Shown here: one piece after another, positions 7,821 through 16,329 of the stretch
How positions within the stretch are numbered: position 1 is the first letter of the stretch
How the letters are laid out: every line of letters begins with the position of its first letter
Source of the DNA: Epilithonimonas hominis
GTDB lineage: Bacteria > Bacteroidota > Bacteroidia > Flavobacteriales > Weeksellaceae
Length of the DNA: 64,000 nucleotides
NCBI RefSeq assembly: GCF_003730015.1
Contig: NZ_RJTU01000013.1
Location: 62,001-126,000, forward strand
Reading direction: 5' to 3'
Translations under genes and position numbers: made by a program
Notes under the pieces: generated by a model
What the model was told of the DNA's origin: nothing
Seen by the model: the letters and a program-made list of their open reading frames with translations, nothing else
Database searches by the model: none

Positions 7821-9419
7821 TTACTCTTTGATAATTTTTTCAATAGATTCGCTGGAAGCTGTTTTAACTTTCAAAAAATAAATACCTTTACCGAGCCCAG
7901 AAATATTAATCGTTTTTGAAACTTCACTTTTAATGATTCTTCCTAAGCTATCGTAGATTTCAATAGATTTGATAAGATCGTCAGTTTTTACATTTACTAT
8001 ATCCTTTGCTGGATTTGGATAAATCTGGATTTTGGTTTGTTTCACGTCATCTACACCCAAAAATGATTGATAGGTTTTATAAAGATTCAAAATTCCATAA
8101 CCCATTTGGTTAGAAGGATTGGGGTATAGGGAAGCATTTTGTTTCAATCTGTTTCTGATTTCTTCCCTTGATATGTTTTGTGGTAAAGCTTGTAGCAAAC
8201 AAGCAATACCGCCAGCAGCTACAGGATTTGCAAGTGAGGTTCCACTAGCTTGCGTAACCTGCCCATTATAAACAGTATAGGTTTCAGCACCTCTTGCGGC
8301 AGCATCTGGCTTGATAATTCCCGAAGAATTTGGACCATAAGATGAAAATGAAGCACTTGCTCCCTGCGCTGTAACTGCTCCAATACTGAAAACTTTTGCA
8401 TTGTCTGCTGGTGTGATTATATAGTGCCACGCATTATTTCCCTCATTTCCTGCAGCGAATGTTACAAAAATTCCCTTTTCTGCCGCTATCTGTGCACCTC
8501 TGGCGATAAAGGTAGTCGTCCCGTTCATATCTTCGTACTTGTAGTCATAACGACTATCATCGAATTCATAATAACCGAGTGAAGTGGAAATCAGATCAAC
8601 GCCTTTTCGGTCTGCTTCTTCAGCGGCTTCAATCCAATATAACTGTTCTTCCGGAATTTCATTATCACCATCCTCTGTTGCATATAAATAAAAATCTGCG
8701 TCTGGAGCAGTTCCCACAAACTGGTTTTCCAGATAGCCGCCTATTGTTCCAAGACAAATAGTTCCGTGGCTATTGAGGTTTTGATTATAAATATCATTAC
8801 TTTTATTGATAAAATTATAGCCGCCTTTTATTTTATCATTGTCTCTTAATCGTTTAAACGCATTACCTGTATTGACCGTCGGAAAACCAGTATCAATAAC
8901 TGCAACAGTCATTCCTGTACCTGTAAATCCTGCAAGATGCAAAGCCCTTGCGTTGATTTGATTAATCTGTGCCAGTCCGCTGCCATAATTATAATTGGTT
9001 AGTATTTCTCGATTGGAATATTCTTTAAATTTTTCAATCTTGGATGCTTTTTTTCCAGCATTGGGATTTTTCACAAAACTTTCAACGTGATCTACATAAG
9101 ACTGTTGAGATAAAGTCTGGATTTGAGCAGAAGTAGCATTCACAGCGACACCATTAAGCCACTTTGAGTAATCAGTTACCGTAAAACCAAGATTTCTGAT
9201 GTTTTGAATGTATGCGGATTCTAGTGGCGCATCCTGATCTGTAAGAGGTATTCCAAGCTTCGTTCTTCTGTCCAGAGATTTCTGTGAAAGTTCTGATAAC
9301 GGATTGGTGTAGAAGGCAGCTTTATTCGGCTTGTCTTTGAAGAAAACGAAGACCAATTCGGTTTGCGCAGTCGCAACTAACGAAAAGCTAACCGATAAAA
9401 TTGTAAAGATTTTTCTCAC
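7821..9419 (-). CDS. Secreted subtilisin-like serine protease (S8) with T9SS sorting domain
   Basis: A 532-residue exported peptidase. It has a signal peptide (1 to about 19, LVATAQ), an inhibitor-like prodomain (about 20-135), then the S8 catalytic domain. The catalytic triad is Asp176 (AVIDTGFP), His218 (NSHGTICLG) and Ser395 (SGTSLANPVAAG), with oxyanion Asn325 (AAGNEG). The C terminus (about 465-532) starts YPNPAKDIVNVK and ends GIYFLKVKTASSESIEKIIK, a type A sorting signal for type IX secretion, so the mature enzyme should be exported across the outer membrane. The start is GTG at 9419; no in-frame ATG gives a signal peptide. It is monocistronic and divergent from the aminotransferase gene. 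Confidence 0.95.
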   Translation of the reverse strand: MRKIFTILSVSFSLVATAQTELVFVFFKDKPNKAAFYTNPLSELSQKSLDRRTKLGIPLTDQDAPLESAYIQNIRNLGFTVTDYSKWLNGVAVNATSAQIQTLSQQSYVDHVESFVKNPNAGKKASKIEKFKEYSNREILTNYNYGSGLAQINQINARALHLAGFTGTGMTVAVIDTGFPTVNTGNAFKRLRDNDKIKGGYNFINKSNDIYNQNLNSHGTICLGTIGGYLENQFVGTAPDADFYLYATEDGDNEIPEEQLYWIEAAEEADRKGVDLISTSLGYYEFDDSRYDYKYEDMNGTTTFIARGAQIAAEKGIFVTFAAGNEGNNAWHYIITPADNAKVFSIGAVTAQGASASFSSYGPNSSGIIKPDAAARGAETYTVYNGQVTQASGTSLANPVAAGGIACLLQALPQNISREEIRNRLKQNASLYPNPSNQMGYGILNLYKTYQSFLGVDDVKQTKIQIYPNPAKDIVNVKTDDLIKSIEIYDSLGRIIKSEVSKTINISGLGKGIYFLKVKTASSESIEKIIKE

Positions 9420-9563
9420 GTTTAGGATAATTAGATTTTTTTAAACTGATAAATAAATGTAAATTTACAGAATAAATTTTTTGCATTTGGAATCCCGTTC
9501 AAGAATTAGTAAAACTAATATTGATAATGATTTTCAGATGCTTTTAATAATAAATATTTGATT

Positions 9564-10691
9564 ATGAAGAAAATCCAAATGGTCGATTTACAAAGCCAAT
9601 ATTATAAAATAAAAAGTGAGGTAGATAATGCGGTTTTAAATGTGATGGATTCCGCCGCTTTTATAAATGGTCCGGAAGTTAAATCCTTCCAATCAGATTT
9701 GGAAACTTATTTGGATGTAAAACACGTGATTCCTTGTGCCAATGGAACAGATGCACTTCAGATTGCTTTGATGGCTTTGGATTTGAAAGAAGGAGATGAA
9801 GTGATTACGGCAGATTTTACTTTCGCTGCAACCGTGGAGGTGATTCATTTGTTGAAACTTAAATCAGTTTTGGTGGATGTCGATTATGATACATTTACAA
9901 TTGATACAGAAGCAATTAAAAAAGCAATTACACCGAAAACTAAAGCCATAATTCCCGTTCATCTTTTTGGGCAATGCGGGAATATGGAAGAAATTCTAAA
10001 AATCGCGAAAGAACATAATTTATATGTCGTTGAAGATAATGCACAGGCGATTGGTTCTGAATTCATCTTTTCTGATGGAACTGAAAAAAAAGCTGGGACA
10101 ATCGGAACAATTGGAACAACTTCATTTTTCCCTTCTAAAAACTTAGGTTGCTACGGAGACGGAGGTGCAATTTTTACTAATGATGACGAATTGGCTCACA
10201 GACTGAGAGGAATTGTAAATCACGGCATGTATGAGCGTTATTATCACGATGAAGTTGGTGTTAACTCCAGATTAGACAGTATTCAGGCAGCGATTTTGAG
10301 AAAGAAATTGCCAAACCTTGATTCTTATAACGAAGCGCGTAGAAAAGCTGCTGATTATTATGACGAAGCTTTTGCAGGGCACGACAATATTTTAACGCCA
10401 AAAAGAGCAGAAAACTCAACGCACGTTTTTCATCAATATACTTTAAGAATCCTAAACGGTAAGCGTAATGAGTTACAACAATTCTTGGCAGAAAAAGAAA
10501 TCCCGGCAATGATTTATTATCCGGTAGCGCTTAGAAAACAAAAAGCTTATTTTCAAGATAGTAATCCAGCAGATTTTGTGAATACAGATAAATTATTGGA
10601 TCAAGTGATTTCTCTTCCTATGCATACCGAATTGGATGAAGAGCAATTGAAGTATATTACAGATTCTGTTTTAGAGTTTTTCAATAAATAA
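9564..10691 (+). CDS. DegT/DnrJ/EryC1/StrS-family PLP-dependent sugar aminotransferase
   Basis: A 375-residue enzyme that transfers an amino group to a keto-sugar nucleotide. The PLP-lysine region SFFPSKNLGCYGDGGA puts the Schiff-base lysine at residue 192. EDNAQAIG contains the pyridine-binding Asp158, and ANGTDALQIAL binds the phosphate. The start is the ATG at 9564; an upstream in-frame TTG adds only two residues. galE follows 25 bases downstream in the same direction, so both genes may be co-transcribed and provide precursors for surface glycans or protein glycosylation. The closest relatives I can name are WecE/FdtB/WbpE-type enzymes, but the substrate cannot be assigned. Confidence 0.92.
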   Translation: MKKIQMVDLQSQYYKIKSEVDNAVLNVMDSAAFINGPEVKSFQSDLETYLDVKHVIPCANGTDALQIALMALDLKEGDEVITADFTFAATVEVIHLLKLKSVLVDVDYDTFTIDTEAIKKAITPKTKAIIPVHLFGQCGNMEEILKIAKEHNLYVVEDNAQAIGSEFIFSDGTEKKAGTIGTIGTTSFFPSKNLGCYGDGGAIFTNDDELAHRLRGIVNHGMYERYYHDEVGVNSRLDSIQAAILRKKLPNLDSYNEARRKAADYYDEAFAGHDNILTPKRAENSTHVFHQYTLRILNGKRNELQQFLAEKEIPAMIYYPVALRKQKAYFQDSNPADFVNTDKLLDQVISLPMHTELDEEQLKYITDSVLEFFNK

Positions 10692-10716
10692 TCATTCATA
10701 ACTTAGAATTAACTAA

Positions 10717-11736
10717 ATGTCCATACTCGTAACAGGCGGTTTAGGTTACATTGGTTCACACACAGTTGTAGAACTTATTAATCATAATTTTGATGTTATC
10801 ATTGTCGATGACTTATCCAATTCAGAAAAATTCATTCTTGATAATATTGAGGAAATCACAGGAAAAAAACCCATTTTTTATCCTTTCGATTTGAGAAGAA
10901 AAGAATTATTACAACAAGTTTTCGAAGCTCACGATATCGAAGGTTGTATCAATTTTGCAGCTTCAAAAGCAGTGGGAGAGAGTATGACTGAGCCTTTGAA
11001 ATATTATGAGAATAATTTGTTTTCATTAATTAATGTTCTTCAGGAATTTAAAGAAAGAAATATCTCCAACTTCATTTTCAGTTCATCTTGTACAGTTTAT
11101 GGTCAAGCAGATCAAATGCCTATCGACGAAAATACACCTTTGAAAGAGGCTGAATCGTCCTACGGAAAAACTAAACAAATGGGTGAAGATATTCTTAAAG
11201 ATTTCTCAAGAGCTTATCAAAAACGTGTTTCGCTATTAAGATATTTTAATCCAATTGGTGCGCATCCAACAGCTTTGCTGGGAGAATTACCAGCAGGAAT
11301 TCCAAATAATCTTGTTCCTTATGTTACGCAGACTGCGGCAGGAATCAGAGAGAAATTGAGCATTTGGGGTGACGATTATCCGACTGAAGATGGAACAGCA
11401 ATCCGTGATTACATCTATGTTGTAGATTTGGCGAAAGCACACGTTGCAGCTTTGCAAAAACTAATGCATTCCGATGAGGAAACAGTTTTAGATATTTATA
11501 ATTTGGGAACAGGAAAAGGGTCTTCAGTTCTAGAAGTTGTTAAGGCTTTTGAATTAGCGAATGATGTTGCCGTTCCTTACCAGATTTGTCCAAGAAGAGA
11601 AGGCGATATTACCATTTCTTATGCAAATCCAAGTAAAGCTGAAAAAGAGCTCAAGTGGAAATCTGAAACGTCTCTGGAAGAAGCGCTTAAAACCACTTGG
11701 GAATGGCAAAAATATTTGAAAGACAGAAATAATTAA
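10717..11736 (+). CDS. galE: UDP-glucose 4-epimerase
   Basis: A 339-residue extended SDR enzyme interconverting UDP-glucose and UDP-galactose (possibly the N-acetyl forms too). The NAD-binding motif VTGGLGYIGSH is at residues 5-15, FSSSCTVYG at 121-129, and the catalytic YGKTK pair is Tyr149/Lys153. RYFNPIGAHP and EDGTAIRDYIYVVDLAKAH are typical of GalE. Length is normal. It lies 25 bases after the sugar aminotransferase and ends at a terminator. Confidence 0.96.
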   Translation: MSILVTGGLGYIGSHTVVELINHNFDVIIVDDLSNSEKFILDNIEEITGKKPIFYPFDLRRKELLQQVFEAHDIEGCINFAASKAVGESMTEPLKYYENNLFSLINVLQEFKERNISNFIFSSSCTVYGQADQMPIDENTPLKEAESSYGKTKQMGEDILKDFSRAYQKRVSLLRYFNPIGAHPTALLGELPAGIPNNLVPYVTQTAAGIREKLSIWGDDYPTEDGTAIRDYIYVVDLAKAHVAALQKLMHSDEETVLDIYNLGTGKGSSVLEVVKAFELANDVAVPYQICPRREGDITISYANPSKAEKELKWKSETSLEEALKTTWEWQKYLKDRNN

Positions 11737-11741
11737 AACAT

Positions 11742-11773
11742 AAAATCCAATCAACTCTGATTGGATTTTTTAT
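11742..11773. terminator. Bidirectional intrinsic terminator between galE and the minus-strand gene
   Basis: The near-perfect inverted repeat AAAATCCAATCA / TGATTGGATTTT has a 4-base loop and T-rich flank. It sits between convergent stop codons (11736 and 11773), so it can serve both genes. Confidence 0.88.
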
Positions 11774-12426
11774 TACGTTTTCTTCTCAGCAAAACTAAAA
11801 ATACTGTGAAGTTTGACTTCTGAAAAACTATTGGATTTTATCTTTGAAGCAACAATCATTGCTTTGGCTAAAACTTCAGTTGGTAAAGGTTTTTGACTTT
11901 TGAAAAGCCCCAGTTTATTAAGGAATTTAATTGCTTTCAAACCTGTGATTTCTGCGCTTCTGTCAGAGTTTTTTCTTTCCAGCATTCCTGGTTTGAAGAT
12001 AGTTGTTTTCTCGAATTTTAGATTTTTCACAGCTTCTTCCAATTCTCCTTTTATTCTGGAATAGAAAATTTTGGAATCAGGATTGGCACCATAAGCAGAA
12101 ACTAAAATATAATCTTCAACACCATTATCTTTTGCTGCTCTTGCAAAATTGAATTGATAATCGTAATCAATTATTTTTTGATTTTCTTTACTTCCAGCAG
12201 ATTTCAGAGTTGTTCCGAGACAAGAAAAAGCCACATCGCCTTTCACAAGATGTTTCCATTCTTCAGGATGGTCAAAATCTACAAGATGCGCTTTGACTTT
12301 TTCATGATGAAAATCAGAACGACGTCTCACAAAAATATCAATCTCATCAAAATCCGAATCCTGACAAAGTTGTTTCACAAGGTCATTTCCTGTAGCACCA
12401 GTTGCACCAATTACCAAAGCTTTCAT
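11773..12426 (-). CDS. NAD(P)-binding atypical SDR (TIP30/HTATIP2-like)
   Basis: A 217-residue Rossmann-fold protein. The N-terminal MKALVIGATGATGNDL matches the GxxGxxG nucleotide-binding motif. Further family features are DVAFSCLGTTLKSAGSK, YILVSAYGANPDSKIFYSRIKG (Ser/Tyr/Lys region) and FKPGMLERK. This combination is found in TIP30-like oxidoreductases, whose substrates in bacteria are generally unknown. It converges on galE and is probably monocistronic. Confidence 0.85.
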   Translation of the reverse strand: MKALVIGATGATGNDLVKQLCQDSDFDEIDIFVRRRSDFHHEKVKAHLVDFDHPEEWKHLVKGDVAFSCLGTTLKSAGSKENQKIIDYDYQFNFARAAKDNGVEDYILVSAYGANPDSKIFYSRIKGELEEAVKNLKFEKTTIFKPGMLERKNSDRSAEITGLKAIKFLNKLGLFKSQKPLPTEVLAKAMIVASKIKSNSFSEVKLHSIFSFAEKKT

Positions 12427-12468
12427 ACACGTAAGATTTGATAATAAAGTTAAGGAATTTTAAATTAG

Positions 12469-12597
12469 AAAACACTTAAGTCACTTGAGTTTTTATTGTG
12501 TAAATTAAGTTCACTTGAGTTGAAAATCTTTGATTTTCAAAACTAATGTGTTCTTATGTGACTTTTTTGGTTTAATCGCTTGAACTTAAGTGTTCAA
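12469..12597. repeat. Long palindromic intergenic repeat
   Basis: Outer arms AACACTTAAGT (12471-12481) and ACTTAAGTGTT (12584-12594) are inverted. An inner perfect hairpin TTGAAAATC / GATTTTCAA is at 12520-12540. CACTTGAGT occurs twice between the arms. The layout matches three other long palindromes in this window (27064-27133, 61561-61672, 62638-62764), although arm sequences differ. Confidence 0.75.
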
Positions 12598-12602
12598 TAA
12601 TT

Positions 12603-13112
12603 TTAATTCAATTGATTACGATATTCAGCCCAAATGATTTTGAACCATTCCGTAAAGTTATCCGGATTTTTAGCAATTTCCTGTTGCAAGTCAGCGATAG
12701 AAACATAGCGGATTTCCGAAACTTCATCAGGATTCAAATCAAATTCTCCTTCAAAGTTTCCTGTAAAAACATAATCTAATTCGTGTTCCCAAAGCCCTTC
12801 TCCAACATCCGCTTTGTAGATGAAATGGAATTTTTCCGTCAACTCACAATCGATTCCCAGCTCTTCCTTTATACGTCTTTTCGCCGCATTCAGATAAGAT
12901 TCCTCGATTCTTGGGTGTGAACAACAAGCATTGGTCCATTGGTTTGGCGAGTGATATTTTTCGTTGGCGCGCTTCTGCAAAAGCATTTCTCCCTTTTCAT
13001 TGAACAAAAAAACCGAAAATGCACGATGCAAAAGTCCATTTTCGTGCGCCTGCATTTTTTCCATTTGTCCCAAAACTTCATCCTGAGGATTGACCAAAAC
13101 CACTTTTTCCAT
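12603..13112 (-). CDS. idi: Isopentenyl-diphosphate delta-isomerase, type 1
   Basis: A 169-residue NUDIX-fold enzyme converting isopentenyl diphosphate to dimethylallyl diphosphate for isoprenoid synthesis in the cytoplasm. The catalytic cysteine region is WTNACCSHPR (Cys64 aligns with the E. coli active-site Cys). The acid/metal region is WEHELDY (Glu109/Glu111), and the NUDIX-like helix is AAKRRIKEELGI. Length is normal for the short bacterial form. A -7 box lies only four bases before the ATG (see 13117-13124). Confidence 0.96.
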   Translation of the reverse strand: MEKVVLVNPQDEVLGQMEKMQAHENGLLHRAFSVFLFNEKGEMLLQKRANEKYHSPNQWTNACCSHPRIEESYLNAAKRRIKEELGIDCELTEKFHFIYKADVGEGLWEHELDYVFTGNFEGEFDLNPDEVSEIRYVSIADLQQEIAKNPDNFTEWFKIIWAEYRNQLN

Positions 13113-13116
13113 AGCA

Positions 13117-13124
13117 CAAAAATA
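13117..13124 (-). promoter_or_regulatory. -7 promoter element of idi; predicted leaderless start
   Basis: On the minus strand TATTTTTG exactly matches the Bacteroidota -7 consensus TAnnTTTG. Only TGCT separates it from the ATG of idi, so transcription starting 5-7 bases downstream would begin at the start codon. No clear TTG at the -33 position was seen. Confidence 0.5.
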
Positions 13125-13140
13125 AGGATTTTAGAATTAA

Positions 13141-13265
13141 TTTTTAGGAGCTGTTTGACTACGTCGAACAGTTAGTTTTTATTTTTAATTTGGAGCTGTT
13201 TCCCGCTTTCCGTTGCAATCTTTTTCTTTTCCTTATGTGAAAGAAAAGAAAAAGGATTTCCACTA
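13141..13265. repeat. Interspersed GGAGCT repeat, copy A
   Basis: It contains GGAGCTGTTT twice (13147 and about 13192) and the core CCCGCTTTCCGTTGCAATCT, followed by a T/A-rich imperfect stem and AAAAAGGATTTCCACTAC. The same core is found at 14435-14514 and, inverted, at about 52905-52990. There is no coding capacity here. Confidence 0.8.
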
Positions 13266-13378
13266 CAAAACGAAGTTTAGACGATTCAAATAAAAACAAT
13301 AAAAAATATGAGTCAACCGTGGCAAGGGACTTTGTCTGTAAAACGCCATTTCGCCAGTATGATGTTACGGAAAGTGCT

Positions 13379-14431
13379 TTATTCTGTTATAAATTGTTCG
13401 TAACTACCAAGTTTAGCTTTATCAATTTGATAGTTTCCGTTAACATCTTTACAGATTATTACGCTATCAAATCCAAGTTCGTTCATTTTTTCAATAGTTA
13501 AAAGTTCTCCTTCTTTGACTTGAAATACTTTTCGTAATAACCAATCTGAAAGAGCTTTATTCGGATTCGTCATCAAAGCTTTTGAGTTGTCTTGACAAAC
13601 TTTAGCTGAAAATACTTCACCTGTTGGGATTTTTAATTCAAATAATTGATCTCTTTCAGGAAAAAAGTTAGGAAATTTCTTGTGAATTTCGATTGGAATT
13701 GGAATGTAAACTTCTCCAAAATCTCTTTTTCGTCCTCCTGCATGCCATTGATTTAGTCCACTTTTTTCAAATACAAATTTTTCTTTATTCTTAATTCCAT
13801 AAAGTGGTAAAATGACATAATTTTCACCACGAACAAATTTATCTGTTGCTGGTTTTAAAGCTTTATCTTCAAATAATTCTAAAAGTAAAGTATATGGATC
13901 TTCTAAAATTTCAATTGGAAGTTTAAAAGCGTTATCAGGAATATAAAACTTTCTGAAAAGTGTACTTTTTGAATAATTAAAACTATAAAAGTTTTTCCCG
14001 TCTTCAAATTGTAAACTTGCAGAATTTTGTTTTACAGCGTGAATGTTTTTGATGTCAATTTTGTCGTAATCAGTTTCAAATAAGACAAGTTCACTATTTT
14101 TTCTCGCAACAATATGATATAAAGAACTTTCAATATTATACAAACGATTTGCTAAATCAATTCTTTCGTTTCTGAATTCTGCTAATTTATGAGCCAAATC
14201 TTTGCCTTTATAATCGGTTAAAACTCTTGAAAGTGAATTGAATTCAGCGACTTTTTCATTACTATTATTTGAATTACAAACGAATGTCTTTAAACCGACA
14301 CCGATAGAATTATAGTTTGCATCGAATGCCGTATCAGAACGAGATAAATTTCCTGCATCAAAACTTCTACAGAAAATGTTTTCTGCTACACGGTAATTGA
14401 TAAAAGGAATTGCACTTTCGCTGAAAAGTTT
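13379..14431 (-). pseudogene. NgoFVII-family type II restriction endonuclease, start codon lost
   Basis: The minus-strand frame is open for 350 codons from 14431 down to TAA at 13379. It begins KLFSESAIPFINYRVAEN and continues through SFDAGNLSRSDTAFDANY and NSIGVGLKTFVC, ending with the C-terminal domain SGLNQWHAGGRKRDFGEVYI, FPERDQLFELKIPTGEVFSA, KVCQDNSKALMTNPNKALSD. I recognise this as the NgoFVII-like (PLD-fold) restriction endonuclease family. No ATG or GTG occurs in the N-terminal 78 codons. The frame runs straight into a stop codon (14432-14434) at the edge of interspersed repeat B. The first normal start is a TTG at 14197, which would remove conserved sequence. Most likely the repeat or an associated deletion removed the 5' end. 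The matching methyltransferase (15547-16137) is also broken. Confidence 0.75.
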
Positions 14432-14434
14432 TTA

Positions 14435-14514
14435 GGAGCTATTTCCCGCTTTACGTTTCAATCTTTTTTGTTCAATTTTCACAAAAAAGGATTTCCACTG
14501 CAATCGGAGCTATT
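14435..14514. repeat. Interspersed GGAGCT repeat, copy B
   Basis: The core CCCGCTTTACGTTTCAATCT, then TTTTTG...CAAAAAAGGATTTCCACTGC, matches copies A and C. The element is bounded by a direct repeat GGAGCTATT (14435-14443 and 14506-14514). It lies exactly between the endonuclease frame, whose upstream stop is at 14432-14434, and the stop codon of the small acidic gene (14510-14512). It therefore defines the ends of both. Confidence 0.8.
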
Positions 14515-14779
14515 GATTTAGTACATAAAAGATAAAATCAGATAATTGTTCTTCATCTTCATTAAATTTCATAACTATTTTTGAAGTTAAATTATCTACA
14601 AAAACTTGAATATCTTCTGTTGATTTTAATTCTTCAAGAAATTTGAAATCTGCGGTTTTAATGTCTTCAAATTCATTGAAATATAGAAAAATATCAGTTT
14701 TAAAACTGTCAGCATAATTATCTTTAATTTCAGATAAATACTCCTTTAAAATTTCTATTTTTTCTTCAAAATTTAGCAT
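14510..14779 (-). CDS. Small acidic protein coupled to the DUF3883 gene
   Basis: An 89-residue, strongly acidic, mostly helical protein (FEEKIEILKEYLSEIKDNY ... FNEDEEQLSDFIFYVLNQ) that I do not recognise. Its ATG (14779) lies inside the last codons of the DUF3883 gene (ATATGCTAA), so the two are translationally coupled. Its stop codon is supplied by the edge of repeat B, so the natural C terminus may have been longer. An acidic partner of a DNA-acting enzyme could be an inhibitor or accessory subunit; that is inference only. Confidence 0.6.
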   Translation of the reverse strand: MLNFEEKIEILKEYLSEIKDNYADSFKTDIFLYFNEFEDIKTADFKFLEELKSTEDIQVFVDNLTSKIVMKFNEDEEQLSDFIFYVLNQ

Positions 14780-15543
14780 ATATCAGATATTAAATGATAT
14801 TCTCTTGTTACTTTAGATTTAATAATTCTTTCTTCAAATTTTAAGTTTTTCAGTGGATTATCAATTGTAACAAAAGTTGGTAAATCATCCAAATTTAAAA
14901 CTAAAGTAACTATATAATCATTTTTATATTCTTGTGCTTTAAAGTATTCATTTTCAGTCAATCTAAACTTTCCTTTCTTTGCTCTAATACCTTTAACTTC
15001 TGCTAAAAAGGAATTTTCATTTACATTTATTTGAAAATCATATCCATCTCCATACAAACGAGCGTCTTCAATAATACCATTTTTGAAAATGTCAATAGAA
15101 TTATAATTATTCATAAAATACAATTCTGCTTCTAATCCAGTTTCTTGTAGTTTTTTGAATCTTGATTTTACAATTGGTTTTACATTAACTACAATATCTT
15201 TGATTTTAAAATTATCTTTCAAAAATAATTTGACAATGTTTGCGTATTCATATACATTTTCATTTCCAAATAAGCTATCAATCAACAATTTTCTGTGAAT
15301 ATAAGCATCACCTTTTTGCCACCAACCTTTTCTACTATTTTCAAAAAAAGGGTCGAATAAATCCATTCTGTTTTTTACAACACTTCCTGTTTCAACAATA
15401 CCAATTTCAACAAAATATTCAAAAAATGATGATTTTGTATTGAAACCAAATTGCTTAACAAAATCATTATCAAATTTGGCTAATCCATAGCCTAATAAAT
15501 TTAGTAATTCATAATTTTCGTGTTTATTCCCTTTATTTTTCAT
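14773..15543 (-). CDS. DUF3883 domain protein, nuclease-like
   Basis: A 256-residue protein. The C-terminal part (about 135-225) matches DUF3883, a restriction-endonuclease-like fold. The features are GLEAELYF (Glu138), GDGYDFQINV (Asp169), FLAEVKGIRA (Glu182, Lys184) and the helix LTENEYFKAQEY, giving an E...D...ExK arrangement consistent with PD-(D/E)XK nucleases. The N-terminal 130 residues are unfamiliar. The ATG is 3 bases after the stop of the truncated methyltransferase, and the small acidic gene overlaps its end by 7 bases, so the three form a tight cotranscribed unit. It could be the endonuclease or an accessory factor of the local defence locus; substrate unknown. Confidence 0.78.
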   Translation of the reverse strand: MKNKGNKHENYELLNLLGYGLAKFDNDFVKQFGFNTKSSFFEYFVEIGIVETGSVVKNRMDLFDPFFENSRKGWWQKGDAYIHRKLLIDSLFGNENVYEYANIVKLFLKDNFKIKDIVVNVKPIVKSRFKKLQETGLEAELYFMNNYNSIDIFKNGIIEDARLYGDGYDFQINVNENSFLAEVKGIRAKKGKFRLTENEYFKAQEYKNDYIVTLVLNLDDLPTFVTIDNPLKNLKFEERIIKSKVTREYHLISDIC

Positions 15544-15546
15544 AAA

Positions 15547-16137
15547 CTAAGCAACAAGTAGATTTGGTTCTAAATCAAAAAATAATGTTCCTCTTGTGTC
15601 TGAAAAACCTTTTCTAAGTCCTGCAATTGAAAATGCTTGACAAGGAAAACCAGCACATAAAATGTCAAATTCTTTTGGAATATAATTTTTTACAGATTCT
15701 TTTGTAATATCACCAAAAGGAACCTCACCAAAATTTTCACGATATGTTTTTTGAGCGTCTTTATTCCATTCGCTTGTATAAACACATTTTCCACCTACAT
15801 TTTGCATTGCGATTCTAAAACCTCCAATCCCCGCAAATAGGTCGATAAATTTGAACTTATAATTTTCTGGAGTTGGAAATGGAACATTTTCAACCTCGAA
15901 TAATAATTGTTGCAGAGCTTCTTCCTCTACAACTGAAATTTTATTTTCGCTTTTGTATTCTACATAGTTTTTCAAAATACTTAAAGCTTCGTCTTTATAA
16001 TATTTTGCAACGCCGTTGTGTATATTATGTAGATAGTGAGTTAGTACGGCTTTTTCTTCTTCTAAAGGTTCAACAAGCTTAATCTGATAACTCTTGTCAT
16101 CAAATTCCTCGATGCTTATTTTCTCTTTTATCAACAT
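15547..16137 (-). pseudogene. Cytosine-5 DNA methyltransferase, N-terminal half only
   Basis: A 196-residue product with a helical N-terminal extension (1-90) and then the first half of a C5 cytosine methyltransferase. Motif I is FIDLFAGIGGF (Asp99 region), and the catalytic loop is GFPCQAFSIAG with Cys166, followed by FSDTRGTLFFDL. The chain then ends in EPNLLVA and a stop. Motif VI (ENV), motifs VIII-X and the target recognition domain are absent from this and the other two frames down to the next gene. A complete enzyme would normally exceed 300 residues. Either the C-terminal half was deleted internally or the gene was cut when the DUF3883 module arrived. Methylation activity is unlikely unless another polypeptide supplies the missing half. 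Confidence 0.85.
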
Positions 16138-16329
16138 TCTGTTTTAGCTTACTTATTAATGTTGCAATTTACAAATTAAAATCAAGTTTTGTTGAATTGA
16201 AAATTTGAAAAACGGGATTTTATTTTATGCACGAACTTTCAAAAAGCATTTCCCATAACGACAAAATTACCGCCGAACTATTATAGAAATTAAGAATAAA
16301 ATCAGCTTCATTTGTGAGAAAACAAAATT

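Noticed and set aside
13379-14197. Endonuclease gene starting at TTG 14197
   Set aside because: The frame and family similarity continue 78 codons upstream, so this start would remove conserved sequence.
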